Part shown: positions 53,636 through 63,616 of the stretch, in pieces
Numbering within the stretch: the stretch's first letter is position 1
How the letters are laid out: the number at the start of each line of letters is the position of its first letter
Source of the DNA: Formosa sp. L2A11
GTDB taxonomy: Bacteria > Bacteroidota > Bacteroidia > Flavobacteriales > Flavobacteriaceae
Assembly (NCBI RefSeq): GCF_009796865.1
Contig: NZ_CP047028.1
Span: forward strand, 1,922,001-1,986,000
DNA: 64,000 nt
Reading direction: 5' to 3'
The notes under the pieces: generated by a model
Database searches by the model: none
What the model saw: the letters and a program-made list of their open reading frames with translations, nothing else
What the model was told of the DNA's origin: nothing
Made by a program: the position numbers and the translations under genes

Positions 53636-55096
53636 TTAGTTAATATATGGGTTATTTTGAATTTCTGTTTGTGGTATATCTAAAGTTAACCTATCGTCGT
53701 CAGATGTTATTGTCTGACTAGGGTAGGTAAGGTGATTACTCCCTAAAGTAATAGTAGAGTTATTACGTTTCATTAATAAGTAACTTTTTCCTTCTCCCCA
53801 GAATTCGATACGTGTTTGTAATATGATTTCAGCTAATAAAGCATTTCCACTTAATTGATCTACATAAGATGTGTCGTCTAAACGTTCGTCTAATAATGCT
53901 TTTAAAGACGCTTTTGCTGTAGTTTCGTCTCCTGCTTTAGCTGCGGTTTCAGCATTTAATAAATACATTTCACCAATACGCATATATAGGTAATCTGTTT
54001 CAATATTACGTTGTCCACCTACAACTCTGTCTGGAGCGTAGAATTTATTAATTGGGTATAATTGACCATCTCCGTAAGCATTAACAAACTGTCCTTTTCT
54101 AACATCATTATCAGGAATAGCTTCATATAGCTCTTCATTAATAATTTTAGGATCTCCAGCCCAAGCATAACTATAAGTAAATAAATCTACCTGACCCCAC
54201 CATGATACTAAGTCTAGGTCTGAGGCTATAGTAATATCTGTTCCCCAAATCCAAGCACTAGTGGTTACATCGTTAAAGCCTCCAACTGCTTCGTCTTCGC
54301 TAACTACACTAACTCCAGAGCTTAAAATAGCATCTGTACTTGCTTGTTGCGCCAATGCATTTTCTCCCATTGCTGCATAAGCGTAAGCTAATAGGCCTTG
54401 TGCAACAGTTTGGTTAATATAAGATTTAGAATCTCTATCAAAACCATCTAATCCATCTACAGCATAAGTTAAGTCTTCAATAATAAGTGCATAGACGTCT
54501 GCAGTTGTACTTAATGGTTGGTTGTCTTGACTTAAAGATGTGTATATAGGTAGGATCTCTTCAGTAGCATTGTAAGATGTAGAGAATAAGTTTGCTAAGT
54601 AAAAATAAGCATAAGCGCGCATTGCACGTGCCTGAGAATATGAATACATTTCATCTGATCCAGCTTCTAAATCAGAATCTACGTAACGATCAATAACAGC
54701 GTTTGCTCCATTTACTATTTTGTAATAGTATGTCCATGGTTTTTCGTTATCTGTGTCTGTAAAATCTATAGTAGATTGCATTTCTGAAATACCAGAATAC
54801 CAACCGTAGTTTAGGCCTCCTAATACCATATCTCCAGATAGCATGTCGCTATATATGTCGTAACTTTTCTGACCGAAATCATCGTGATCTAAATCTGTAC
54901 CACCAGAACCTGTAACGTACATGTTTTCGTAGTTACCTCTTAATATTGCTTCAGATAATTCTGGATAATCTGGTGAAATCTCTGCAATTTCTTCGTCAGA
55001 CATATATTCTGATGGATCTTTTTCTAGAAAATCATCACTACAGCTTACTGCAGTAGTTAATGTAATTCCTAATATTAAATAAACTATTGTTTTCAT
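53636..55096 (-). CDS. RagB/SusD family outer-membrane lipoprotein (pair 5)
   Basis: 486 aa. Lipobox VSC at residue 19 (TLTTAVSCSDDFLEKDPSE). SusD features include SQARAMRAYAYFYLANLFSTSY, YLYMRIGEMYLLNAETAAKAG and LQTRIEFWGEGKSYLLMKRN. RagB type, as in pairs 1 and 2. It follows susC by 11 bp and is the last gene of a two-gene operon. Ligand-binding lid for SusC 5. Confidence 0.94.
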   Translation of the reverse strand: MKTIVYLILGITLTTAVSCSDDFLEKDPSEYMSDEEIAEISPDYPELSEAILRGNYENMYVTGSGGTDLDHDDFGQKSYDIYSDMLSGDMVLGGLNYGWYSGISEMQSTIDFTDTDNEKPWTYYYKIVNGANAVIDRYVDSDLEAGSDEMYSYSQARAMRAYAYFYLANLFSTSYNATEEILPIYTSLSQDNQPLSTTADVYALIIEDLTYAVDGLDGFDRDSKSYINQTVAQGLLAYAYAAMGENALAQQASTDAILSSGVSVVSEDEAVGGFNDVTTSAWIWGTDITIASDLDLVSWWGQVDLFTYSYAWAGDPKIINEELYEAIPDNDVRKGQFVNAYGDGQLYPINKFYAPDRVVGGQRNIETDYLYMRIGEMYLLNAETAAKAGDETTAKASLKALLDERLDDTSYVDQLSGNALLAEIILQTRIEFWGEGKSYLLMKRNNSTITLGSNHLTYPSQTITSDDDRLTLDIPQTEIQNNPYIN

Positions 55097-55107
55097 TTTT
55101 TTATTTT

Positions 55108-58100
55108 TTAGAATCGAACATTAAGTCCTAATGTAACTGTTGTTAAAGGAGAGTAGCTATATGTATCTGAAACTCCTGTTTCTGAAGCAGAAGGGTTAAA
55201 TCCATCTCTTTCGCTCCATAATGCTAAATTGTCTCCAGTTATTGCAAGAGTGAAGTTAGACATTCCCATTTTTTTAACAAATGTATCTGGGATAGAGTAA
55301 GCTAATCTTATGTTGTTTAAGCTTAAGTAATCTGCTTTAGTAATAAAACGTGTAGATGTTGCGTTAACGTTCTGGTCTAAGTTGCTAGATAGTCTAGGGA
55401 CATCTGTAATATCACCAGCTTGTTGCCATCTGTTTCTAATGTCTGTATGCCAGTTATTACCACCAACTTGTGTGTTACTCATTAATCCAGCGTAAGCAGA
55501 ATCGTATGCATAACCTCCTATAGAGTATAAGAATTGTACGTTAAGTTGAAATCCTTTATATCCAGTAGATAAGTTAAAGGCACCTCTTACATCTGGCATT
55601 ATAGATTTGTTTACAAATTTTTGTGTTGCATCTGAGTATGTTGTGGTGGTTGTTTTAGATATTTCTCTATCAGGATGTAAGTCTTTGTATTCTGTTAAAG
55701 AAGAAATACCTTCATCTGTATCTACTACACCATTACTGTTACCATCATAAAAATATTGATTCCATTGTGCTTCACCAGTTTGAGAATCTACACCAGCCCA
55801 TTCACGTACGTAGAAGTCGTAAATAGAATGTCCTTCAGCTCTACCATATCTTCCACTAATGTCTAATAGTTTTTCTTCTCCTGTAGCAGGATCTATAGGC
55901 ATACGTGTTAATTCGTTAGTTGCAATTTCTCCGTTAACACCAAGGTCAAGATAGAAATCTTTAGATTTTACAAGGTGAGCAGTAACATCAAATTCTAAAC
56001 CAGATTCTCTTAAAGCACCATCATTTACTTTTATAACAGAGTAACCAATAGAAGGTCCTACTTTTCTATCGAATATTAAGTTGTCTGTGTTTTTAATATA
56101 GTAATCTACACTTGCGTCTAAATATTTTCCTAAAGAAAATTCTGCACCGGCTTGGAATTGATCTGAAACTTCCCATTCTAAATCAGGATTTCCTTTAGTG
56201 TCAAAAATTAATGTTGATTCATCATCTAAATTACCAACAGTATATAAATCATTACCAGAGTAATAATCTACACCACCTTGATCACCAACTCTACCGTAAC
56301 TTGCTTTTAGTTTAAAGAAACTAAAAATGTTTTGTTTAGACATAAAGTCTTCGTTAGACATTACCCAAGATGCACCTACAGAGCCAAATGTTCCCCATCT
56401 GTTTCCTTCTTCAAATCTTGAAGATCCATCGCGTCTTAATGTTCCAGAAATAAAGTACGTGTCGTTATAGTTGTAGTTTACTTGTCCGAAGAAACTTTCT
56501 AAAGAATAACTTTGTGTGTAAGAAGACATGTTAGATTGTACAACGGCATCATTAAAGTCTGTACTATTAGGGTCTGTTAAGTTAGATTTACTACCAAATA
56601 AGTATTCTCTTTCCCAGTCGTTTGCTTCATGTGCAATAAGTGCATCGAAAGCATGACCGTTAAATTTTTTCTTATAGGTTAACATATTTAACAAGTTATA
56701 AGAAAAAACATCTGTTCTTAACTTGTATATAGATCCATTTTGAGATGCGCTTGGTCCGTAATATGGTCCGTCTTGGCTGTTGTAATTACTGTTCTTGTAA
56801 TTCCATCCAATTTTGTTTGTAAGTTTTAAATCGTCACTGAAAGAAATATCTATACTTGCATTACCGTTTAATTCATTTACAACATCATTAGATATTGAGT
56901 TTTGAGCATCACTAATAGCATTAGTTAAACCTCCAAATCCACGGCTTTCTCCGTAATCGTAAACATAACCACCATAATATGGGTCGTCTATTTTGTTTCC
57001 ATTTTCATCTCTTAAGAATAGAGGGTATATAGAAGGTATGTTATCTACAAACCAGAATACAGATCCTGAATCGTCAGATTGTCCTGCATTATTAGTTTCA
57101 GATTTTGTGTAACCAATATTAAGGTTTCCTGATAGCCAATCTTTAGCTTGGTGGTCTATATTTGCTCTTACAGAGTAACGTTCGAAATCTGAATTGATAG
57201 AGTAACCAACATCATTAAGATAACCAAAAGAAGTAAAGTATCTTGTTTTGTCTGAACCACCACTAATTTTTACGTTAGCTTCTGTTCTGTTAGATTCTTG
57301 AAAGGCGTAGTCTTCCCAGTTTTCTGGATTGTATTTACGTGTAACACCATCTCTTACTTTTCCAGTAGTAGGATCTATTAAATCTGCACCACTATCTACA
57401 TTCCACATATTGTAGTCAGATGAAATTCCTGAACTTCCAAAAATATTAGAATCGGCATAATCTGTACCGTCGTAACCTAAAATGTTACCTCTGTTTTTAA
57501 GTGCTTCGTAACTTGTTTCAATATATTCTTCAGGAGAAGATATTGTAGAGTAACGAGGTAATGCACTAAAGTTTTGTCCTGTTTTTATGTCTATTTCTAT
57601 TTCTGCTTCATTTCTAGATCCTTTTTTAGTGTTAATTACAATTACACCATTAGAACCTCTAGAACCATAGATCGCTGTTGCAGCTGCATCTTTAAGAATA
57701 GTTGTAGATTCTATATCGTTAGGATTTATAGAACTTATTGAACCTGTGTAAGGCACACCGTCTAATACATATAAAGGATCTCTGTTTCCGTTAAGAGAAC
57801 CAAAACCTCTAATACGTACAGTTGCATCTTCACCAGGTTGTCCGCTTGTGTTAATTACGCGTACACCGGCAGCTTCTCCAGCTAAAGCTTGAGAAACGTT
57901 AGATACAGATTTACGTCCTAAAGCTTCAGCATCAATTTGCGTTGCTGTACCTGTAAATGAGCGTAATGTAGATGTTCCGTACCCTACAATAAGTACTTCG
58001 TCTAGTTCTGATAAGTCTTCAGCTAATATAATATTGATTGTGTTTGCAGTGCTAATTTTTTGCTCTACAGTTTTATAGCCCATAAAAGAAAAGGCTAATG

Positions 58101-58308
58101 TGCTACCTGATTCTCCAGAAATTGAATAATTTCCATCAAAATCGGTTTGTGTACCATGTGTGGTTCCTTTAATAATAATATTTACTCCAGGGAGTGGTAA
58201 GCCACTTTCGTCGGTAACATTTCCCGAAACAATTTTTTCTTGTGCAAAAGTAAACTGCACAACAAACGCTAGAAACAGCGTTAAAATCCCACTTAAATGT
58301 GATCTCAT
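55108..58308 (-). CDS. SusC/RagA family TonB-linked outer-membrane transporter (pair 5)
   Basis: 1066 aa. Signal peptide (MRSHLSGILTLFLAFVVQFTFAQ), carboxypeptidase-D-like domain (SGNVTDESGLPLPGVNIIIKG), TonB-box-like DEVLIVGYGT, plug with PLYVLDGVPYTGS and GSRGSNGVIVINTKKG, and barrel ending LGLNVRF. No STN domain. The leader is conserved, but its upstream space is only 120 bp because the BamA-like gene lies there, and the TGACA palindrome is absent. Substrate unknown. Confidence 0.95.
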   Translation of the reverse strand: MRSHLSGILTLFLAFVVQFTFAQEKIVSGNVTDESGLPLPGVNIIIKGTTHGTQTDFDGNYSISGESGSTLAFSFMGYKTVEQKISTANTINIILAEDLSELDEVLIVGYGTSTLRSFTGTATQIDAEALGRKSVSNVSQALAGEAAGVRVINTSGQPGEDATVRIRGFGSLNGNRDPLYVLDGVPYTGSISSINPNDIESTTILKDAAATAIYGSRGSNGVIVINTKKGSRNEAEIEIDIKTGQNFSALPRYSTISSPEEYIETSYEALKNRGNILGYDGTDYADSNIFGSSGISSDYNMWNVDSGADLIDPTTGKVRDGVTRKYNPENWEDYAFQESNRTEANVKISGGSDKTRYFTSFGYLNDVGYSINSDFERYSVRANIDHQAKDWLSGNLNIGYTKSETNNAGQSDDSGSVFWFVDNIPSIYPLFLRDENGNKIDDPYYGGYVYDYGESRGFGGLTNAISDAQNSISNDVVNELNGNASIDISFSDDLKLTNKIGWNYKNSNYNSQDGPYYGPSASQNGSIYKLRTDVFSYNLLNMLTYKKKFNGHAFDALIAHEANDWEREYLFGSKSNLTDPNSTDFNDAVVQSNMSSYTQSYSLESFFGQVNYNYNDTYFISGTLRRDGSSRFEEGNRWGTFGSVGASWVMSNEDFMSKQNIFSFFKLKASYGRVGDQGGVDYYSGNDLYTVGNLDDESTLIFDTKGNPDLEWEVSDQFQAGAEFSLGKYLDASVDYYIKNTDNLIFDRKVGPSIGYSVIKVNDGALRESGLEFDVTAHLVKSKDFYLDLGVNGEIATNELTRMPIDPATGEEKLLDISGRYGRAEGHSIYDFYVREWAGVDSQTGEAQWNQYFYDGNSNGVVDTDEGISSLTEYKDLHPDREISKTTTTTYSDATQKFVNKSIMPDVRGAFNLSTGYKGFQLNVQFLYSIGGYAYDSAYAGLMSNTQVGGNNWHTDIRNRWQQAGDITDVPRLSSNLDQNVNATSTRFITKADYLSLNNIRLAYSIPDTFVKKMGMSNFTLAITGDNLALWSERDGFNPSASETGVSDTYSYSPLTTVTLGLNVRF
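58265..58282 (-). promoter_or_regulatory. mRNA hairpin in signal-peptide codons of susC 5
   Basis: The same 18-nt hairpin as in susC 4, including the G-U wobble, at +27 to +44. Confidence 0.4.
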
Positions 58309-58320
58309 TTTTTAATTTAT

Positions 58321-58390
58321 TTTGAATTAGTCGGTGGCAATATTCTTAATAAATAGTTAACTAAACAATAATATTATATTAAATTTTAAA
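58321..58390 (-). promoter_or_regulatory. Conserved susC leader/promoter block 5
   Basis: Shared elements TTTGAATTAGTCGG, TTCTTAATAAATAGTTAACTAAACAATAA and AAATTTTAAA. It fills most of the 120 bp between susC 5 and the BamA-like gene, which supports its being sufficient for expression. Confidence 0.5.
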
Positions 58391-58428
58391 GGTAGATTTA
58401 ATTGCAAACGTTGTAGTTTTTTTATTTG

Positions 58429-60117
58429 TTAAAAAGAAGTCGTTATACTTAGGTGTATTTTTGCATTATTCACACTGAAAGGTTGTTTTTCTGTTTTTCC
58501 GTTAGCATAAATGAGTTTTAGTAGGCCTCCTTTTGTTAATAATGCAATTCCTACGCCTATGGAAAACAGTTTTTCTTTTTGTAAGGTAATTTGGTTGTTT
58601 AAGTAGGAAAAATCTGTAATACTGTTTATGTAAATTGTAGGATTTAGTTGGTATCTATATTCTAAATTTAAAACTCCAAATAGATTTGCTGTTAAACTAT
58701 TTTCTTCAAACCCTCTAATGGAATTAATCCCACCAAAACGCAGTAATTCATTTTCTAAATAACTGTCCGACTCTAAGGCTGATGCTGTTATCCTTGTATA
58801 AATGCTATTACTTTTGTTTAGGTAAAAACTGTGATATATTTCAGCATTAAATAGTATTTGATTTTCTTTTGTGTTAGTGTATGTTCTAGAGCCAAAACCA
58901 AGCTCTAAATCTGCATAAGATTTTGTAGGAAATAAGGTGTTGTATTCTGTAGTATTTATGAAATTATATTGTGTTTTGTAAAATGTAGATTTGTAATCAT
59001 CTATAGTGCTAATTGTAGTGTTTTCTAAAAGATTATTAGACTGTGTTGAAGATACTCCAATATATACCTTGTTAGAGGTGTTAATTTGATAATAGAGTTT
59101 TAGTGATTGATCGACGGTAGAATAGGATGAATCTTTCTTAAATATGTTTAATTCTACATTGGTTCCTACAGGTGTTTTAAAGATATAAGGAGCGTCTACA
59201 TTTATGTTAAATGTTTTTTGTTCGTTTTCATCACTTTTGTATAAAAAAGATATTGTTTCACCATAATTAAAATTATTACGGAGTAACATGTCTAAGTAAC
59301 CACTAAATTCAAGTTTGTTGGTGTCTTCATTTGTTACAAATCCCAAATACCCATCAAAATTATTGCTTTTTTGTTTTTCAATGTATAGATATATGGTTGT
59401 AGAGTCTTTTGTAAAAAGTACTTCTGGGTCTCGAATTAAATTAGCAAAACTAAGTTTATTAATTCTATTGGTTTTTTCTATAATATTATCCATGTTAAAA
59501 ACATTTCCTTTTTTTAACTGAGCATAATATTTAATATATTTTTTAGGGAATTTCTCGTAGCCCTTAATTATAATTTTATCTATATGTCTAATCTCTTTTT
59601 GTGAAGATGTTTTTAACTCTGCTTTTACACTGTTGTTTTCAATTTTAATGTTTTCTAATTTTAAAGTAGAAAAGGGGAGTCCATCTTTTGCAAGTTTAGT
59701 GTTTAGCTTATGTAGTGTGTTCTCTATTTTATTAAAACTAATTATTAAAGTGTTGCCTGTTGTTGTAATGTTGTTTGATTGTAGTATTTCTGTGTTTAAA
59801 CTAGAGTTGTCATATTTTACATAGATAGAATCATATTTTTTATTTAGAGCTATAAATGTCTCAATAGTCGAATCGTTAATTTTTTCAGTCTTTTTAATAG
59901 TGTGTTCTATGTATCCTGTTTTATTTAACTTAATACTTAGCGTGTCTAAGCTATTTAATACGGATTTGTAATCTGTATGTCTTTTTTGGTAGGTAATAGA
60001 ATCTAATAATTCCGTTTCGTGATTAGTTGCTCCATGAATTTTTAATATTAAATTCTGAGACAGGACTTTACTGCTAGCCAATAAAAAGAATGTTATGAAT
60101 AAAATTTTTAGATGCAC
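58429..60117 (-). CDS. BamA/TamA (Omp85) family outer-membrane protein
   Basis: 562 aa from a GTG start; an in-frame stop lies three codons upstream. Signal peptide (MHLKILFITFFLLASSKVLSQ). The N-terminal ~200 residues hold POTRA-like modules (IDKIIIKGYEKFPKKYIKYYAQLKKG near residue 190). The rest is a 16-strand-type barrel with the family motif LLRFGGINSIRGFEENSL near residue 465 and a terminal aromatic (TTSF). Omp85 proteins fold or translocate outer-membrane proteins; BamA itself is longer, so this is a shorter paralogue. It is divergent from the rpsL operon. Whether it serves the nearby SusC proteins is unknown. Confidence 0.85.
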   Translation of the reverse strand: MHLKILFITFFLLASSKVLSQNLILKIHGATNHETELLDSITYQKRHTDYKSVLNSLDTLSIKLNKTGYIEHTIKKTEKINDSTIETFIALNKKYDSIYVKYDNSSLNTEILQSNNITTTGNTLIISFNKIENTLHKLNTKLAKDGLPFSTLKLENIKIENNSVKAELKTSSQKEIRHIDKIIIKGYEKFPKKYIKYYAQLKKGNVFNMDNIIEKTNRINKLSFANLIRDPEVLFTKDSTTIYLYIEKQKSNNFDGYLGFVTNEDTNKLEFSGYLDMLLRNNFNYGETISFLYKSDENEQKTFNINVDAPYIFKTPVGTNVELNIFKKDSSYSTVDQSLKLYYQINTSNKVYIGVSSTQSNNLLENTTISTIDDYKSTFYKTQYNFINTTEYNTLFPTKSYADLELGFGSRTYTNTKENQILFNAEIYHSFYLNKSNSIYTRITASALESDSYLENELLRFGGINSIRGFEENSLTANLFGVLNLEYRYQLNPTIYINSITDFSYLNNQITLQKEKLFSIGVGIALLTKGGLLKLIYANGKTEKQPFSVNNAKIHLSITTSF

Positions 60118-60220
60118 TATTTTTTAAACTTTAGAATGGTAAAACTAACGGAAAAAGTAGCAGAATAATATATAACAAAGTATAAAAGTTAAATTCTGTT
60201 GAAAATTAATCATTTAGGGT

Positions 60221-60250
60221 TTGAAAAGTAAAAATAAATTCTTACATTTG
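60221..60250 (+). promoter_or_regulatory. Promoter of the rpsL-rpsG-fusA operon
   Basis: TTG at 60221-60223, a 19-nt spacer and TACATTTG at 60243-60250 exactly fit the Bacteroidota consensus. The predicted transcript starts near 60256 and begins with a small hairpin (CCTCT...AGAGG), giving a ~40-nt leader. Confidence 0.75.
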
Positions 60251-60293
60251 CAGCCCTCTAAGAAGAGGATATTTTATAAATTTTATAGAAAAT

Positions 60294-60668
60294 ATGCCAA
60301 CAATTTCACAATTAGTACGAAAAGGAAGAGCCAAAATAACCAAGAAGAGTAAATCGGCTGCTTTAGATTCGTGTCCTCAAAGACGAGGGGTTTGTACGCG
60401 TGTTTACACTACTACACCTAAGAAACCTAACTCTGCAATGCGTAAAGTAGCAAGGGTTAGATTAACTAACGGTAATGAAGTAAATGCATACATCCCTGGT
60501 GAAGGTCACAATTTACAGGAGCACTCGATAGTATTGGTTAGAGGTGGAAGGGTAAAAGATTTGCCAGGAGTTAGATATCACATCGTTCGTGGTGCCTTAG
60601 ACACAGCAGGTGTTGCAGGTAGAACACAACGTAGATCTAAGTACGGTGCAAAACGCCCTAAGAAGTAA
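60294..60668 (+). CDS. rpsL: 30S ribosomal protein S12
   Basis: 124 aa. Decoding-site protein with the conserved [13 protein letters not shown] loop and [13 protein letters not shown]. The lysines whose changes give streptomycin resistance are wild type. First gene of the operon, 23 bp before rpsG. Confidence 0.99.
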   Translation: MPTISQLVRKGRAKITKKSKSAALDSCPQRRGVCTRVYTTTPKKPNSAMRKVARVRLTNGNEVNAYIPGEGHNLQEHSIVLVRGGRVKDLPGVRYHIVRGALDTAGVAGRTQRRSKYGAKRPKK

Positions 60669-60691
60669 TTAAAATCTTTTAAAGAAAAGAC

Positions 60692-61168
60692 ATGAGAAAA
60701 AGAGCAGCAAAAAAGAGACCGCTTTTACCAGATCCACGTTTTAACGATCAGTTAGTAACTAGATTCGTTAACATGATGATGTGGGACGGAAAAAAATCGG
60801 TAGCTTTTAAGGTATTCTATGATGCAATTGACATCGTAGACTCAAAAAAAACAGACGAAGAAAAAACAGCTTTAGAGTTGTGGAAAGATGCATTATCTAA
60901 TGTTATGCCTCACGTAGAAGTGCGTAGTCGTAGAGTAGGTGGAGCAACATTCCAAATTCCAATGCAAATTCGTCCAGACAGAAAAGTTTCTACAGCAATG
61001 AAGTGGTTAATTAGCTACTCACGTAAAAGAAATGAAAAATCTATGGCACAACGTTTAGCATCAGAAGTTTTAGCAGCAGCTAAAGAAGAAGGAGCCGCTG
61101 TTAAGAAAAGAGTTGATACTCATAAAATGGCAGAAGCTAACAAAGCATTCTCACACTTTAGATTCTAG
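60692..61168 (+). CDS. rpsG: 30S ribosomal protein S7
   Basis: 158 aa. It begins [17 protein letters not shown] and carries [16 protein letters not shown], the S7 signature. It nucleates assembly of the 30S head. 23 bp after rpsL and 5 bp before fusA. Confidence 0.99.
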   Translation: MRKRAAKKRPLLPDPRFNDQLVTRFVNMMMWDGKKSVAFKVFYDAIDIVDSKKTDEEKTALELWKDALSNVMPHVEVRSRRVGGATFQIPMQIRPDRKVSTAMKWLISYSRKRNEKSMAQRLASEVLAAAKEEGAAVKKRVDTHKMAEANKAFSHFRF

Positions 61169-61173
61169 ATAAA

Positions 61174-63300
61174 ATGGCAAGAGATTTAAGATTAACAAGA
61201 AATATTGGGATTGCTGCGCATATTGATGCTGGTAAAACTACGACAACAGAACGTGTTCTTTATTATACAGGTGTTTCACATAAGATAGGTGAAGTACATG
61301 ATGGTGCTGCAACAATGGACTGGATGGAGCAAGAGCAAGAAAGAGGTATTACAATTACTTCTGCTGCAACAACTTGCGAGTGGGTTTTTCCAAAAGAAAA
61401 TGCAAAACCAACTCCTGAAGCACAGAGTTACCATTTTAACATTATTGACACACCGGGCCACGTAGATTTTACTGTTGAAGTAAATCGTTCATTACGTGTA
61501 CTTGATGGTTTAGTTTTCTTATTTAGTGCAGTTGATGGTGTTGAGCCTCAATCTGAAACTAACTGGAGACTTGCTGATAATTATAAAGTTCCTCGTATTG
61601 GTTTCGTTAACAAAATGGACCGTCAAGGATCTGACTTCTTAAGTGTTTGTCAACAAGTAAAAGATATGTTAAAATCTAACGCGGTGCCAATCGTTTTAAA
61701 CATTGGTGACGAAGAAGATTTTAAAGGTATTATAGATTTAGTAAAGAACAGAGCTATTGTTTGGCATGACGAAACTCAAGGGTCTACCTTTGATGTTATT
61801 GATATTCCAGAAGAGCTTAAATCTGAAGCTAGAAAATATAGAGCATTACTTATTGAAGAAGTAGCTGGCTACGATGAGAACTTACTAGAGAAGTTCATGG
61901 AAGATGAAGATTCAATTACAGAAGATGAAGTGCATGCTGCACTTAGAGCTGCTGTAATGGATATGGCAATCATTCCTATGATTTGTGGTTCTGCTTTTAA
62001 AAATAAAGGTGTTCAATTCTTATTAGACGCTGTATGTCGTTACTTACCTTCTCCAATGGATAAGGAAGGTATTAAAGGAATGAATCCTGATACTGAAAAA
62101 GAAGAAATTCGTAAACCTAGTGTAGACGAACCTTTTGCAGCATTAGCATTTAAAATTGCTACAGATCCTTTCGTAGGACGTTTAGCATTCTTTAGAGCAT
62201 ATTCAGGACGTTTAGACGCAGGTTCTTATGTATTGAATAATCGTTCAGGTAAGAAAGAACGTATTTCTCGTATCTACCAAATGCACGCTAATAAGCAAAA
62301 TGCTATCGATTATATCGAAGCAGGAGATATTGGAGCTGCTGTTGGATTTAAATCTATCAAAACAGGAGATACACTTACAGATGAAAAACATCCTATTGTT
62401 TTAGAATCTATGGACTTTCCAGATCCCGTAATTGGTATCGCGATTGAGCCTAAAACTAAAGCAGATGTTGATAAATTAGGTATTGGTTTAGCTAAATTAG
62501 CTGAAGAAGATCCTACATTTACTGTACGTTCAGACGAATCTTCAGGACAAACTATCATCTCTGGAATGGGAGAATTACACTTAGATGTAATTGTAGACCG
62601 TTTAAAAAGAGAATTTAAGGTAGAGGTTAACCAAGGTCAACCACAAGTTGAGTACAAAGAAGCTATTACAAGAGCTGCAGATCATAGAGAAGTTTACAAA
62701 AAGCAATCTGGTGGTCGTGGTAAATTTGCTGATATCGTATTTACGGTTGAACCAGCAGATGAAGGTGTAGTAGGTTTACAATTTATATCTACAATTAAAG
62801 GTGGTAACGTTCCTAAAGAATTTATCCCTTCTATTGAAAAAGGATTTAAAATGGCTATGGTTAATGGACCATTAGCAGGTTACGAAGTAGATTCTATGAA
62901 AGTGACATTGAAAGATGGATCTTATCATGATGTGGATTCGGATCAATTATCATTCGAATTAGCAGCGAAATTAGGATTTAAAAATTCAGCAAAAGCAGCA
63001 AAAGCTGTAATTATGGAACCAATCATGAAACTTGAGGTAATTACTCCTGAAGAAAACATGGGAGACATTGTTGGAGATTTAAACAGAAGAAGAGGTCAAG
63101 TTAGTGACATGGGAGATAGAGCAGGTGCAAAAACTGTAAAAGCTACTGTGCCATTATCAGAAATGTTTGGTTATGTTACTACATTAAGAACATTATCTTC
63201 AGGTCGTGCAACATCTACTATGGAATTTTCACACTATGCTGAAACTCCTTCAAATATATCTGAAGAAGTGATTAAAGCAGCTAAAGGTACAGACGCTTAA
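61174..63300 (+). CDS. fusA: Elongation factor G
   Basis: 708 aa. G1 [19 protein letters not shown], switch [12 protein letters not shown]3 DTPGHVDF and G4 NKMD; domains II-V are intact ([30 protein letters not shown]). It drives translocation on the ribosome. Third gene of the operon. Only one copy is in the window, so a paralogue elsewhere cannot be excluded. Confidence 0.98.
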   Translation: MARDLRLTRNIGIAAHIDAGKTTTTERVLYYTGVSHKIGEVHDGAATMDWMEQEQERGITITSAATTCEWVFPKENAKPTPEAQSYHFNIIDTPGHVDFTVEVNRSLRVLDGLVFLFSAVDGVEPQSETNWRLADNYKVPRIGFVNKMDRQGSDFLSVCQQVKDMLKSNAVPIVLNIGDEEDFKGIIDLVKNRAIVWHDETQGSTFDVIDIPEELKSEARKYRALLIEEVAGYDENLLEKFMEDEDSITEDEVHAALRAAVMDMAIIPMICGSAFKNKGVQFLLDAVCRYLPSPMDKEGIKGMNPDTEKEEIRKPSVDEPFAALAFKIATDPFVGRLAFFRAYSGRLDAGSYVLNNRSGKKERISRIYQMHANKQNAIDYIEAGDIGAAVGFKSIKTGDTLTDEKHPIVLESMDFPDPVIGIAIEPKTKADVDKLGIGLAKLAEEDPTFTVRSDESSGQTIISGMGELHLDVIVDRLKREFKVEVNQGQPQVEYKEAITRAADHREVYKKQSGGRGKFADIVFTVEPADEGVVGLQFISTIKGGNVPKEFIPSIEKGFKMAMVNGPLAGYEVDSMKVTLKDGSYHDVDSDQLSFELAAKLGFKNSAKAAKAVIMEPIMKLEVITPEENMGDIVGDLNRRRGQVSDMGDRAGAKTVKATVPLSEMFGYVTTLRTLSSGRATSTMEFSHYAETPSNISEEVIKAAKGTDA

Positions 63301-63310
63301 AACTAAGAAA

Positions 63311-63616
63311 ATGAGTCAAAAAATTAGAATCAAATTAAAATCTTACGATCATAGCTTAGTGGACAAGTCTGCTGATAAGATTGTAAAAACTGTAAAAAGT
63401 ACAGGTGCAGTTGTAACAGGACCAATTCCGTTACCAACTCACAAGAAAATTTTCACTGTATTACGTTCTCCTCACGTTAACAAGAAGTCTAGAGAACAAT
63501 TTCAATTAAGCTCTTACAAGAGATTACTTGACATTTATAGCTCTTCTTCTAAAACAATTGATGCTTTAATGAAACTTGAATTGCCAAGTGGAGTAGAAGT
63601 AGAAATTAAAGTATAA
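63311..63616 (+). CDS. rpsJ: 30S ribosomal protein S10
   Basis: 101 aa. It begins [20 protein letters not shown], with [28 protein letters not shown], the S10 loop. It also acts in transcription antitermination with NusB. 10 bp after fusA; followed by a structured leader before rplC. Confidence 0.99.
   Translation: MSQKIRIKLKSYDHSLVDKSADKIVKTVKSTGAVVTGPIPLPTHKKIFTVLRSPHVNKKSREQFQLSSYKRLLDIYSSSSKTIDALMKLELPSGVEVEIKV

Noticed and set aside
29372..58308. Canonical polysaccharide utilisation locus
   Set aside because: No carbohydrate-active enzyme, sulfatase or PUL regulator is encoded beside the SusC/D pairs, so a glycan substrate is not supported.
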